Assembly (NCBI GenBank): GCA_021810985.1 | Contig: JAJZQA010000038.1 | Span: 1 to 12,227, forward strand | Direction of reading: 5' to 3' | Origin: Deltaproteobacteria bacterium | GTDB lineage: Bacteria; Desulfobacterota; Desulfuromonadia; Geobacterales; Geobacteraceae | DNA length: 12,227 nucleotides | Shown: in pieces, positions 1 through 6,625 of the stretch | Layout: each line of letters begins with the position of its first letter | Numbering within the stretch: the stretch's first letter is position 1 | The notes under the pieces: model-generated | The model's input: the letters and a program-made list of their open reading frames with translations, nothing else | Told to the model about the DNA's origin: nothing | Database searches by the model: none | Translations under genes and position numbers: made by a program

Positions 1-132
1 CAAAAACCTCACAAATGGCATACGAATTGCTACCCAAATCGGCATCGGAAGCGTATTGATTTCACCCTTAAAACTTTCAAGTCCTGTTCTTTCCTTCCGA
101 TAGAAAACTTAACTGCGCCGCGGTATCCCCGT
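1..132. other. Left-edge non-coding stretch
   Basis: This part is more AT-rich than the rest and shows no gene I can support. Plus-strand frame 1 is open from base 1 to a TGA at 226-228 (75 codons) but has no start codon, an odd composition and no recognisable motif. A minus-strand frame is open from about 112 leftward through the edge and could be the start of a gene outside the window, but its ATG at 44 has no ribosome-binding site. Confidence 0.4.
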
Positions 133-161
133 TTGACGACGACCCTCCTCTTCCGTGTAGT
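133..161 (+). promoter_or_regulatory. Possible sigma70 promoter for the exported protein gene
   Basis: TTGACG (133-138) and TGTAGT (156-161) are separated by 17 nt. The -35 is good and the -10 matches 4 of 6 consensus bases. It would give a leader of about 125 nt before the ATG at 294. A second TTGACG at 225-230 has only poor -10 candidates near 248-256, so this first pair is preferred. Confidence 0.35.
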
Positions 162-174
162 CAAGGACTACACG
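154..174. promoter_or_regulatory. Perfect inverted repeat, candidate operator
   Basis: Arms CGTGTAGTC and GACTACACG are perfectly complementary (9 bp) around a 3-nt centre AAG. The repeat lies over a possible sigma70 promoter: TTGACG at 133-138, a 17-nt spacer, and TGTAGT at 156-161 inside the left arm. That geometry suits a dimeric repressor site. As RNA it would be a 9-bp hairpin, but the next T run (185-189) is too far away for a good terminator. The operator role is inferred. Confidence 0.45.
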
Positions 175-207
175 AGCGCGCCCATTTTTCCTCAACCCAG
201 GAAAAGC

Positions 208-265
208 GAAGAGCTTACTCTTCCTTGACGTGACCAGTATCGCAGGAGATTTATCTATCTCTGCG
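208..265 (+). other. Two hairpins in the leader of the exported protein gene
   Basis: 208-223 forms GAAGAG / CTCTTC with loop CTTA. 241-265 forms CGCA, a bulged G, then GAGAT, loop TTATCT, then ATCTC and TGCG (9 bp plus bulge). The second hairpin ends 17 nt before the ribosome-binding site. Together with 154-174 they give the leader three successive stems. I do not recognise a known riboswitch class; the c-di-GMP GEMM consensus is not apparent. Confidence 0.35.
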
Positions 266-293
266 CGACCGGCTGTCAAACTAGGAGCGCAGC

Positions 294-686
294 ATGAAAC
301 TCGTCAAACAGGCAGGAATGGTCATTGTGGCTCTATTGGTAACGGTCAGTGGTAATTTCCCTTGTTTTGCAAGCGAAGAGTCACTTTCCTCGATAGTTTT
401 CAAGGACGCCGTGATTGGTGGCGTGGCAGGCGGGTTGGTGGGAGCAGCGGTCATGGCCTTCACGAGGAAACCGGGCCAGCACCTGGAGTACATGGCCTAT
501 GGAACGGCAGGCGGTGCCGTCGCCGGTGGAGCCTATGGCCTTTTCAAGTCGCAGACCTCACTGGTGGCGATCGAAGGAGACAAGATCAGCATTGACGTTC
601 CGTTGATCATGCCCGATGTTCAGGAAAAAGGAGCACGGGGAACCAACGTCACGATTATGGCGGAACTGATTAGTGGCAAGTTCTGA
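294..686 (+). CDS. Small exported glycine-zipper protein, function unknown
   Basis: This 130-residue protein is not assignable to a named family by eye. Residues 1-26 look like a Sec signal peptide: K3 and K6, then a hydrophobic stretch 7-19, with probable cleavage after C-F-A at 26. No lipobox is present. Residues 37-56 (GGVAGGLVGAA) and 68-84 (GTAGGAVAGGA) are two Gly/Ala-rich hydrophobic segments with GxxxG spacing, as in glycine-zipper membrane or surface proteins, joined by a short polar loop. The C-terminal 45 residues are mixed and soluble-looking. AGGAG at 283-287 lies 6 nt before the ATG and fixes the start. It has no same-strand partner in view and converges on the diguanylate cyclase-like gene. 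Export to envelope or periplasm is inferred; a real gene is likely because of the signal peptide and ribosome-binding site. Confidence 0.8.
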   Translation: MKLVKQAGMVIVALLVTVSGNFPCFASEESLSSIVFKDAVIGGVAGGLVGAAVMAFTRKPGQHLEYMAYGTAGGAVAGGAYGLFKSQTSLVAIEGDKISIDVPLIMPDVQEKGARGTNVTIMAELISGKF

Positions 687-694
687 GCAAGTCG

Positions 695-741
695 CAGGTG
701 GACACCTGAGATGAAAACGTTTGTCATGCCGGAAGACAAAC
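695..741. terminator. Two inverted repeats between convergent genes
   Basis: 695-708 is CAGGTG, GA, CACCTG, just after the stop of the plus-strand gene. 719-741 is GTTTGTC, a 9-nt loop, GACAAAC. Read on the minus strand the second stem is followed by G and four T, so it could be a weak terminator for the minus-strand signalling gene ending at 752. Neither has a long T tract. Confidence 0.3.
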
Positions 742-751
742 AAGGATTGGA

Positions 752-2830
752 TCAGACACGTGCCTTTGGCTCTCCCAAGGAACGGAACACGGGGGCAGAT
801 GCTGCTGGGTTGGCGTTTGCCGGGAAATCGAAATGCACGACCCGGTTGCGGCCGGAAAGCTTGGCGCGGTGGAGCGCCACATCGGCGGAGCCCATCAAGG
901 AGTGAAAGTCGTTACCATTTGAAGGAGCCGTTGCGATACCGATACTGACCGTGAGGCGGCCAAGCGGCAGATTCTCTTCATGGGTAAACCCGGCTCTTTC
1001 CACCTCGCGGCGAAACCGTTCCGCAACGCAGAACGATTCTTGTTTTGAAGTTCCGGGCAGAATAATGCAGAACCTCTCCCCGCCAAACCGGGTCACGATA
1101 TCCATCTGGCGAGCGGAACTTTTCAAGAGACGCGCCGTTTTTTTCAGCACCACATCGCCGGCAGCGTGACCGCACAACTCATTGTAAACCTTGAAGTTGT
1201 CCAGATCTACCAAGAGAACCGTGACGCTCTGCTGCTGCCTGCCACAACGGTTCAATTCCTCGTCCAATCGCTGTTCCAGGAAGCGGCGATTAAAAAGGCC
1301 GGTAAGTGGATCGGCAAGGGTAATCTCTTCCAGTTGCGCTGCTTTTTCACTGAACTCGGTCCGCTCCAGCACCACACAGGCATGACGCGCCACCGTGGTG
1401 AGGTGTTCCAGGTCGGCTTCCGAAAAGGTTGCTCCGTTCCTCTTGTCCGAGAGATTCAGCACTCCGATTACGGAGCCCTTCACCCGCAGGGGAATACTGA
1501 TGAATGATTTGGTCTTGAACCGGGAGCGGTTGGGAATCCTGACCCGCGCATCCTGTTCGATGTCCTTTACCAGGAGGGGCTCACCGCTTTCCGCCACCTT
1601 GCCGGCAATCCCCCTGCCGACGCGCGCACTCATGCTGCGGGCAAGCTGCAGGCTCATCCCCAGGACCGACTCGATCCGTAGGTTCTTACCATTCTCATCT
1701 ATGAGCATGAGAGACCCGGAAGACGCCTGGAGAAGATCAGCGGCCGTTTCAAGGATCGAGAGGTAAAGGTCACGCCGATTTTCCGCCAATGAGATGGTAC
1801 TCAATACCGAGACAAATTTGCCGGCCAGTGTTGCCTCCAGCCGATGCGATTCTTCCGCCCGGAACTGCAACAGCTTTGCCGCGACCCGGTCGGTAATCAT
1901 GCCTACCAGGAGAGTGTCACGATATTTTAATTCGTCATCGAAAATGGCCAGCAGGCCCAACAACTGGTCTTCACTGGCAATCGGCAGACAGAGCGCCCGT
2001 TCCGCCACCACCGCGGGAAAGTGCTCTCCCATCTGCTTCTCGGGTACCAATACCGGCCCGGTGTCGCCTAAGGGGAAAAGGGCTGAAAGCTGCATTTCTG
2101 TACACGTGCCGAGATTTTTCACCATGCCGATGAGGCCACGTAGCGGCACATCATTTCCCAAACCGCTCTTGAACCCGATTGCCACCCGGGGGATATCGAA
2201 GAGAATCCCAAGGGTTTCACTCAAGAAACCCATCAAGTCTTCCGGGTTCGAGATGCTTTCCATGTGCGACAGGATCCCGCGAACCGTCCGGAACATCTCG
2301 ACGCTCTTCTCCAGCAATCGCGCCTGGATACTCTCGTCACCCAGGCCCCCGAGCAAACGGGAAACTTCCTTTGCTGCGTCCTTGACCTCCTGGGAAGCAG
2401 CCGCCGGCAGCCGTTCCAACTCTTCCAACAAGGCAAAACCGTCAATCCGATCAGACTTCGCCAGCTTTTCCATTAAGAACAGATCAAGGGTCGGATTCCT
2501 GACCCCGCCCCCGACAAAGCAGTAACGAAACCCGTCAGCAACCTGGTACGGCACGGCAAAATTCATAAGTCCCGCCCGGCAGCTGAAAACCATTGGTTTC
2601 TGTTTACTAAGGGCTAGCTTGACCGCCCTTTCGTAGGACAGCTCGCATTTTTCGATGCAGACCAGGTTACGAGCCAGAACCCCGCACAGCGGAGAAACCG
2701 TGCCCAGGCGAGTTACAACGCCATCCTTTTCATAGAAAAGAGCAAGGTCAAACTTTTCCAGAAAAGGATACCCACGGAGAATTTCGAGAAGCTCCAAGGG
2801 TTTACAGGCTAGCGACTCATCGGAGTGCAT
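752..2830 (-). CDS. PocR-GAF-GAF-GGDEF sensory protein, divergent GGERF site
   Basis: Cytoplasmic sensor of 692 residues with a C-terminal diguanylate cyclase-type domain and no membrane segment. Residues 30-115 resemble the PocR ligand-binding domain, with Cys49, 58, 62 and 84 and the S-C-R-A-G-L followed by F-A-V-P motif. About 200-325 is a divergent GAF and 353-490 a clear second GAF. 503-670 is GGDEF: D-P-L-T-G-L-F-N-R-R at 507-516, Asp542 in V-D-L-D, Asn550, Asp559, and the inhibitory-site motif R574-Q-M-D577 correctly placed before the signature. The signature itself reads G-G-E-R-F (583-587), with Arg for the second acidic residue, so cyclase activity is uncertain. Asp559 argues for guanine rather than the hybrid cGAMP type. 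Start 2830 is chosen because GAGG lies 6 nt upstream; ATG 2842 or GTG 2848 would add 4 or 6 residues. It lies about 90 nt downstream of tldD on the same strand and may be co-transcribed. Confidence 0.85.
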   Translation of the reverse strand: MHSDESLACKPLELLEILRGYPFLEKFDLALFYEKDGVVTRLGTVSPLCGVLARNLVCIEKCELSYERAVKLALSKQKPMVFSCRAGLMNFAVPYQVADGFRYCFVGGGVRNPTLDLFLMEKLAKSDRIDGFALLEELERLPAAASQEVKDAAKEVSRLLGGLGDESIQARLLEKSVEMFRTVRGILSHMESISNPEDLMGFLSETLGILFDIPRVAIGFKSGLGNDVPLRGLIGMVKNLGTCTEMQLSALFPLGDTGPVLVPEKQMGEHFPAVVAERALCLPIASEDQLLGLLAIFDDELKYRDTLLVGMITDRVAAKLLQFRAEESHRLEATLAGKFVSVLSTISLAENRRDLYLSILETAADLLQASSGSLMLIDENGKNLRIESVLGMSLQLARSMSARVGRGIAGKVAESGEPLLVKDIEQDARVRIPNRSRFKTKSFISIPLRVKGSVIGVLNLSDKRNGATFSEADLEHLTTVARHACVVLERTEFSEKAAQLEEITLADPLTGLFNRRFLEQRLDEELNRCGRQQQSVTVLLVDLDNFKVYNELCGHAAGDVVLKKTARLLKSSARQMDIVTRFGGERFCIILPGTSKQESFCVAERFRREVERAGFTHEENLPLGRLTVSIGIATAPSNGNDFHSLMGSADVALHRAKLSGRNRVVHFDFPANANPAASAPVFRSLGEPKARV

Positions 2831-2923
2831 TGTTTTCCTCATAAACACTACTGTTTCGAAAATTTCAACCGCCCAAGCCGGCGTCCCGATTTTTTCGAAG
2901 TAATTGTGGGAACCGCCTGATGT

Positions 2924-4309
2924 TTACAAAGCCCCGCCAACCGTTATCTCGGAAATAAGCAGAGTCGGCTGGGCATCGGATACCGGGGCTCCCTGCCCGT
3001 CCTTGCCGCAGGTCCCGATGCCGAAACCGAGATCATTGCCAATTTTTGTCACTTTTTTCAGCACCTCGGGGCCATTTCCGGTCAGTGTCGCACCCCGCAC
3101 CGGCTCACCGATGGTTCCGTTTTGAATCAGGTACCCTTCGGAAACCTCGAAAACGAAATCGCCGGTTACCGTATTGACCTGACCTCCGCCCATTTTTTTC
3201 ACAAACAGGCCCTGCGGCACTTCCCTGACGATCTCCTCGGGAGAAGACTCCCCCGGAGCAATGAGCGTATTGGTCATACGCACGATCGGCTTGGCATGGT
3301 ACGACTCGCGCCGGCCATTGCCGGTTGAGAGACAACCATCCTTCATGGCGGAGAGTCGGTCGTAAAGGTAGCATTTCAGGATGCCGTTTTCCACAAGCAC
3401 GGTCTTTTGCGCGGCAACTCCTTCATCATCATAGGAGAAGGACCCCCGGGCATGGGGGATGGTTGCATCGTCAATGACGGTCACAAGGGAAGAAGCAACT
3501 TGGGTGCCAATCTTTCCGGTATAGACGGACATGCCCGCTTGGGCAAGATCAGCCTCCAATCCATGGCCGATCGCCTCGTGCACCATAGTACCGCCCGCCT
3601 CGGAGGAAATCACCACCGGCATGGTACCGGCCGGCGCCTTGCGGGCCGAAAGCATCATCAGAGCCCGCCCGGCAGCGGTACGGGCCACCTCCTCCGGGCT
3701 GGTCTGGTCGAACAGTTCGAAGCCGCGAAATCCACCGATCGGTTCATAGCCGGTCTGAATAACCTCTCCTTCCGCTGCCACCACCTGGCTCAAAAAGACC
3801 GTGCCGGTTCTGCCTGTCTCGATAAAATCCCCCAGGGAGTTGGCAATCTGGGTGCGGACTTTCCCGTCACGGTAGACCACCATGACCTGACGAACGCGGC
3901 TATCGAGGCCGCGCGCGGCCTCGTCGGCGCGCCGCACCAGCGCTACCTTGTCCTGCAGCGATACGGAACCCGGTGAGGTCTTGATCGGGAATCCCGGACC
4001 GACAACCTTTGTCCGCAGATCGATCGCGGCACCGAACTCCCGCCCCCTGACGGCCCGGCTCACCGTCCTGGCCAATTCCAGGAGAGCCTTCTCCGTAACC
4101 TCATTGGTATAGGCATAGGCTGTTCTGAGATCGGAGATAACGCGAATGCCGCCCCCGCGATCCGTCCCCGCAATGATTTTTTCAATCTTTCCGTCTTCAC
4201 AGACAATGGAAGTGGACGAACCTTCCTCGTAATAAATATCCGCGAATTCGCCCCCTTCGGAAAGGGCACTGCGCAGTATGCGGGATAGGTCCATGGCATC
4301 AAGCATCAT
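2924..4309 (-). CDS. tldD: TldD family metalloprotease
   Basis: The 461-residue protein matches TldD of the TldD/PmbA family (E. coli TldD is 481). In known members TldD pairs with PmbA/TldE to make a zinc protease that degrades unfolded peptides and matures peptides such as microcins. The N-terminal alpha/beta region leads to the metal motif H244-E-A-I-G-H249, and the third ligand candidate is Cys434 in G-I-G-T-C-G. The conserved G-G-G-Q-V-N segment is at 374-379. These motifs are intact, so activity is expected. GGAG lies 7 nt before ATG 4309; ATG 4306 follows at once. The start overlaps the end of the upstream DUF4911 gene by 11 bp, which suggests translational coupling. No PmbA/TldE partner gene is inside the window, so it is probably elsewhere. 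Confidence in family is high; the native substrate is unknown. Confidence 0.95.
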   Translation of the reverse strand: MMLDAMDLSRILRSALSEGGEFADIYYEEGSSTSIVCEDGKIEKIIAGTDRGGGIRVISDLRTAYAYTNEVTEKALLELARTVSRAVRGREFGAAIDLRTKVVGPGFPIKTSPGSVSLQDKVALVRRADEAARGLDSRVRQVMVVYRDGKVRTQIANSLGDFIETGRTGTVFLSQVVAAEGEVIQTGYEPIGGFRGFELFDQTSPEEVARTAAGRALMMLSARKAPAGTMPVVISSEAGGTMVHEAIGHGLEADLAQAGMSVYTGKIGTQVASSLVTVIDDATIPHARGSFSYDDEGVAAQKTVLVENGILKCYLYDRLSAMKDGCLSTGNGRRESYHAKPIVRMTNTLIAPGESSPEEIVREVPQGLFVKKMGGGQVNTVTGDFVFEVSEGYLIQNGTIGEPVRGATLTGNGPEVLKKVTKIGNDLGFGIGTCGKDGQGAPVSDAQPTLLISEITVGGAL

Positions 4310-4562
4310 TGTGGGTCTCCTGTTTCAAGGGAAGGGGAAGGGCAAGGTCTTCGGAAAAGGGTATCTCCGTCAAGCTGATTTCGTGAGCAAGCGCGGCAAG
4401 CAGGGCAGCCACGTCCTCCGCAAAGCATTCCGGAATTGAAAGCACGACAATTCCGTTCCGCGCATCCAGCGTACTGAGGGTTGCCAACCCCTCGTAGGCC
4501 TCCAGGGTAAAGCGAAAATAACCAATATCGCGCCGGTCGACGCGAAAATATCGTAGCAGCAT
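4299..4562 (-). CDS. DUF4911 domain protein
   Basis: This 87-residue soluble protein resembles the DUF4911 family of deltaproteobacteria: an R-x-x-R-R-D-I-x-x-x-R-F-x-L-E-A-Y-E-G-L-A core at residues 7-27, a short beta-rich part, and a C-terminal helix containing A-A-L-L-A-A-L. Function is unknown. No signal peptide, Cys cluster or catalytic motif is seen. Its 3' end overlaps tldD by 11 bp, so the two are almost certainly co-translated, and a link to TldD activity or folding is a reasonable inference. The ATG at 4562 has a poor ribosome-binding site (only GAG about 10 nt upstream), so the start is less certain than for its neighbours. The family call rests on recall of the N-terminal pattern. 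Confidence 0.75.
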   Translation of the reverse strand: MLLRYFRVDRRDIGYFRFTLEAYEGLATLSTLDARNGIVVLSIPECFAEDVAALLAALAHEISLTEIPFSEDLALPLPLKQETHNDA

Positions 4563-4594
4563 AGCAAAGACACTCTAATTCCATTTCTCATTCA

Positions 4595-4662
4595 AATTGA
4601 TATGCAAGTTCCGTAGAGACGCCCCGGTGGCGCGTCTAAGACGTGCCATCTTGAATGCAATT
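4595..4662. repeat. MITE-like element around a REP-type palindrome
   Basis: The outer arms AATTGATATGCAAG (4595-4608) and CTTGAATGCAATT (4650-4662) are imperfect inverted repeats sharing AATTG and CAAG. Inside, 4617-4637 is an imperfect palindrome with AGACG and CGTCT ends around a GC-rich centre, resembling the GTAGAGACG...CGTCTCTAC palindromes scattered in many bacterial genomes. It lies in the gap between gltX and the DUF4911 gene and encodes nothing visible. Confidence 0.45.
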
Positions 4663-4677
4663 CTGAACAAGTAACAT

Positions 4678-4698
4678 CCCCTTCCTGCCGGAAGAGGG
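4678..4698. repeat. Short hairpin in the gltX/DUF4911 gap
   Basis: CCC plus CTTCC (4678-4685) pairs with GGAAG plus GGG (4690-4698) across the tetraloop TGCC, with one bulged A at 4695. The stem is 8 bp. No T tract follows on either strand, so it is not a normal terminator. Confidence 0.4.
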
Positions 4699-4713
4699 TC
4701 TGGGAATGGATCC

Positions 4714-4772
4714 GGTAGGGGCAACCCGTGTGGTTGCCCTGAATTGGGCGGCCACACGAAGCAGCCTCTACC
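4714..4772. repeat. Long REP-like palindrome with two alternative folds
   Basis: Nested pairing: GGTAGGGGC (4714-4722) with GCCTCTACC (4764-4772, one G-T); CGTGTGG (4727-4733) with CCACACG (4752-4758); GCCC (4736-4739) with GGGC (4746-4749). A competing local hairpin is GGGCAACC (4719-4726), loop CGTGT, GGTTGCCC (4732-4739), 8 perfect bp. On the plus strand the outer stem is followed by CTG and six T (4773-4781), so it could terminate plus-strand transcripts heading antisense into gltX. It sits 8 bp past the gltX stop on the minus strand. Confidence 0.6.
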
Positions 4773-4780
4773 CTGTTTTT

Positions 4781-6172
4781 TCAGGCTGACAGCGCCCGCT
4801 GAATTCTCCGAATCGTTTCATCCCGGCCGAGAACGCCGATCACGTCATAGATCCCCGGAGAAGCGGAACCGCCGGTCAGCGCATAGCGGGCCGGTTGGGC
4901 CACATCCTTCATCTTGACGCCCTTCTCGGCGCAGAAACCGTCAAAGAGCGCGGCAATGGCCTCATGACCGAGATCCTCCGCCTGCCGCAAACGCTCCACC
5001 AATGCAGCACACAATTCCCGGGCCGCTGGGGTCAGAAATTTCGCCAGGGATTTTTCGTCATACTCGAAGTCCGATTTGTAGTAGAAGATTGCCCCATCCG
5101 CCATCTCCAGCATGGTGCGGGAACGGTCGAGAAGTGTCCGGACCACCGCAACCAGATCGGGGCCGACAGTATGATCAACACCCCGCTCCCGCAGGAAGGG
5201 CAGCAACAGGTCCGCGAGTCGCTGCGGGTCACCGGTCTTGATGTAGTGGGCATTCAGCCAGAGGAGCTTGTCCGGATTGAAAACCCCGGCCGAACGGCCG
5301 ACCGACTCGATGGAAAATTTTTGGATCAGGTCATCAAGAGTGAAAATCTCTTCATCGCCATAACTCCAGCCAAGTCTGACCAGGTAGTTGACCATGGCCT
5401 CCGGGAGAAAACCCATGTCGCGGTAGGCCATGACACTGGTGGCGCCATGCCGCTTTGAAAGCCGCGCTTTGTCCGCGCCGAGGATCATCGGCACGTGGGC
5501 AAACTTCGGCACCGGATAGCCTAGCGCTTCATAGAGGAGAATCTGGCGCGGCGTGTTGTTGACATGATCGTCACCGCGGATGACCGTGGTAATGCCCATG
5601 GTGGCATCGTCAACCACCACGGTGAAGTTGTAGGTGGGCGTGCCGTCAGTGCGCTGGATGATCAGGTCATCCAGTTCCTCGTTCTGAAAGGAGATCCGGC
5701 CCTTGATCAGATCGTTAAAGGCCGTTTCGCCCTCCAGCGGCGCCCGGAACCTGACCACGAACGGAGCTCCGGGAACATCCTCGGTCAGACTCCTGCAGGT
5801 GCCGTCGTATTTCGGCTTGCGCCCTTCGCTGATGGCGAGTTCGCGCTTCTTTTCCAACGCTTCGGCGGTGCAGTAACACTTGTAGGCGCTACCGGCAGCC
5901 AGCATCTTTTCCACGTATTCCCGGTAGAGGGGGAAGTTGTCGGACTGATAGAACGGACCCTCATCCCAATCGAGGCCGAGCCAGGTCATCCCCTCGAGGA
6001 TCGCATCCACCGATTCCTGAGTGGAGCGCGCCACATCGGTATCTTCGATGCGAAGAATGAATTCCCCCCCTTCCTTCCTGGCCAGAAGCCAGTTAAAGAG
6101 AGCAGTCCGTGCCCCCCCGACATGGAGGTACCCGGTCGGACTCGGGGCAAAACGCAGGCGAACTTCAGACAT
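4781..6172 (-). CDS. gltX: Glutamyl-tRNA synthetase
   Basis: Class I synthetase of 463 residues (E. coli 471) that attaches glutamate to tRNA-Glu in the cytoplasm. The Rossmann-fold catalytic core opens with F-A-P-S-P-T-G-Y-L-H-V-G-G (8-20; HVGG is the HIGH-type motif) and the KMSKS-type loop is R-L-S-K-R at 237-241. An insert carries Cys99, Cys101 and Cys126 with the C-x-C-x24-C spacing of the E. coli zinc site, but the fourth position is Ser128 where E. coli has His. The C-terminal third is the helical anticodon-binding part. AAGGAG lies 7 nt before the ATG. It follows yacG by about 106 nt on the same strand and probably shares its promoter. Whether it is discriminating, or also charges tRNA-Gln, cannot be told from the sequence alone. 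Confidence 0.97.
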   Translation of the reverse strand: MSEVRLRFAPSPTGYLHVGGARTALFNWLLARKEGGEFILRIEDTDVARSTQESVDAILEGMTWLGLDWDEGPFYQSDNFPLYREYVEKMLAAGSAYKCYCTAEALEKKRELAISEGRKPKYDGTCRSLTEDVPGAPFVVRFRAPLEGETAFNDLIKGRISFQNEELDDLIIQRTDGTPTYNFTVVVDDATMGITTVIRGDDHVNNTPRQILLYEALGYPVPKFAHVPMILGADKARLSKRHGATSVMAYRDMGFLPEAMVNYLVRLGWSYGDEEIFTLDDLIQKFSIESVGRSAGVFNPDKLLWLNAHYIKTGDPQRLADLLLPFLRERGVDHTVGPDLVAVVRTLLDRSRTMLEMADGAIFYYKSDFEYDEKSLAKFLTPAARELCAALVERLRQAEDLGHEAIAALFDGFCAEKGVKMKDVAQPARYALTGGSASPGIYDVIGVLGRDETIRRIQRALSA

Positions 6173-6206
6173 GTGAAACTCCTTGATAAATGTGGAACTG
6201 TTTCAC

Positions 6207-6275
6207 CCGGCACGATGCATTTGATCGCGCGAGGCGCAGAGAACAATAAAAGGCTGCTACAGAACACCGTGCCGG
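6207..6275. repeat. Separated 8-bp inverted repeat in the yacG-gltX gap
   Basis: CCGGCACG (6207-6214) and CGTGCCGG (6268-6275) are perfectly complementary and bracket most of the 106-nt gap. The bracketed part contains a smaller GCGC / GCGC pair. It could fold as one long-range stem in the mRNA between yacG and gltX. No function is evident and chance is possible. Confidence 0.25.
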
Positions 6276-6278
6276 CTG

Positions 6279-6455
6279 TCAGGTTTCCGCATCCTCACCG
6301 TCAGCGTCAGAAGGGATTGTTTCAGCAGGCACGGAGTATTCCCCGGCAACCCACGCTCCCAGATCAATCATCCTGCAACGCTCGGAACAAAAGGGACGAT
6401 GGGGGTTTCCCGCCCACGTCGTTTCTTTCCTGCAGATTGGACAAGCAACAATCAT
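6279..6455 (-). CDS. yacG: DNA gyrase inhibitor YacG, zinc-binding
   Basis: This 58-residue protein matches YacG, which in E. coli binds GyrB and inhibits gyrase. The zinc module is Cys5-x2-Cys8 and Cys23-x3-Cys27, with the diagnostic R-P-F-C-S-E-R-C-R-M-I-D-L-G-A-W run at 20-35. The tail after about residue 43 is acidic and probably disordered. The frame is open 19 codons further upstream, but the chosen ATG at 6455 has GGGAG 6 nt before it and gives the usual family length of about 60. It is the first gene of the yacG-gltX pair. The long leader (about 160 nt from the predicted promoter) contains a terminator-like hairpin that could control it. Confidence 0.92.
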   Translation of the reverse strand: MIVACPICRKETTWAGNPHRPFCSERCRMIDLGAWVAGEYSVPAETIPSDADGEDAET

Positions 6456-6540
6456 CAACCACTCCCGTCGACAGGTTGCCGAAAAACTACCGCGGGGCTG
6501 GAAATCAACCATCCCAACCTCTTCGCAACGTTTTTCAACA

Positions 6541-6587
6541 GCCTGGCAAAGACAAAAAATCCCGGACTATCACCTACTTTGCCGGGC
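6541..6587 (-). terminator. Terminator-like hairpin in the yacG leader
   Basis: Read on the minus strand, CCCGG (6586-6582), a 16-nt loop and CCGGG (6565-6561) are followed by A and six U (6559-6554). A longer, mutually exclusive hairpin uses the same 5' arm: 6577-6587 pairs with 6541-6551 over 11 bp, with one G-U. It lies between the predicted promoter and yacG with no gene before it, so attenuation or premature termination is possible. The 5-bp terminator stem is weak. Confidence 0.4.
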
Positions 6588-6625
6588 CTGTTTCAGCGAT
6601 ACCGAACCACTTGAAAGAATTATGG

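Noticed and set aside
1..228. 75-codon open frame from the left edge on the plus strand
   Set aside because: It has no start codon in view, unusual composition and no motif, and it crosses the palindrome and promoter-like region. Too weak to call a gene.
1..293. Possible c-di-GMP (GEMM) riboswitch in the leader
   Set aside because: GEMM riboswitches are common in Geobacter, but the conserved GEMM core and paired-helix layout are not present here.
1794..2525. 243-codon open frame on the plus strand, opposite the signalling gene
   Set aside because: It is Ser/Arg-rich antisense sequence typical of a shadow frame and lies opposite the PocR and GAF coding region.
2849..2923. Repeated AACCGCC (2868-2874 and 2911-2917) and two TTCGAA sites between tldD and the signalling gene
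   Set aside because: They are short and explained by chance. No promoter or terminator with proper spacing was found there.
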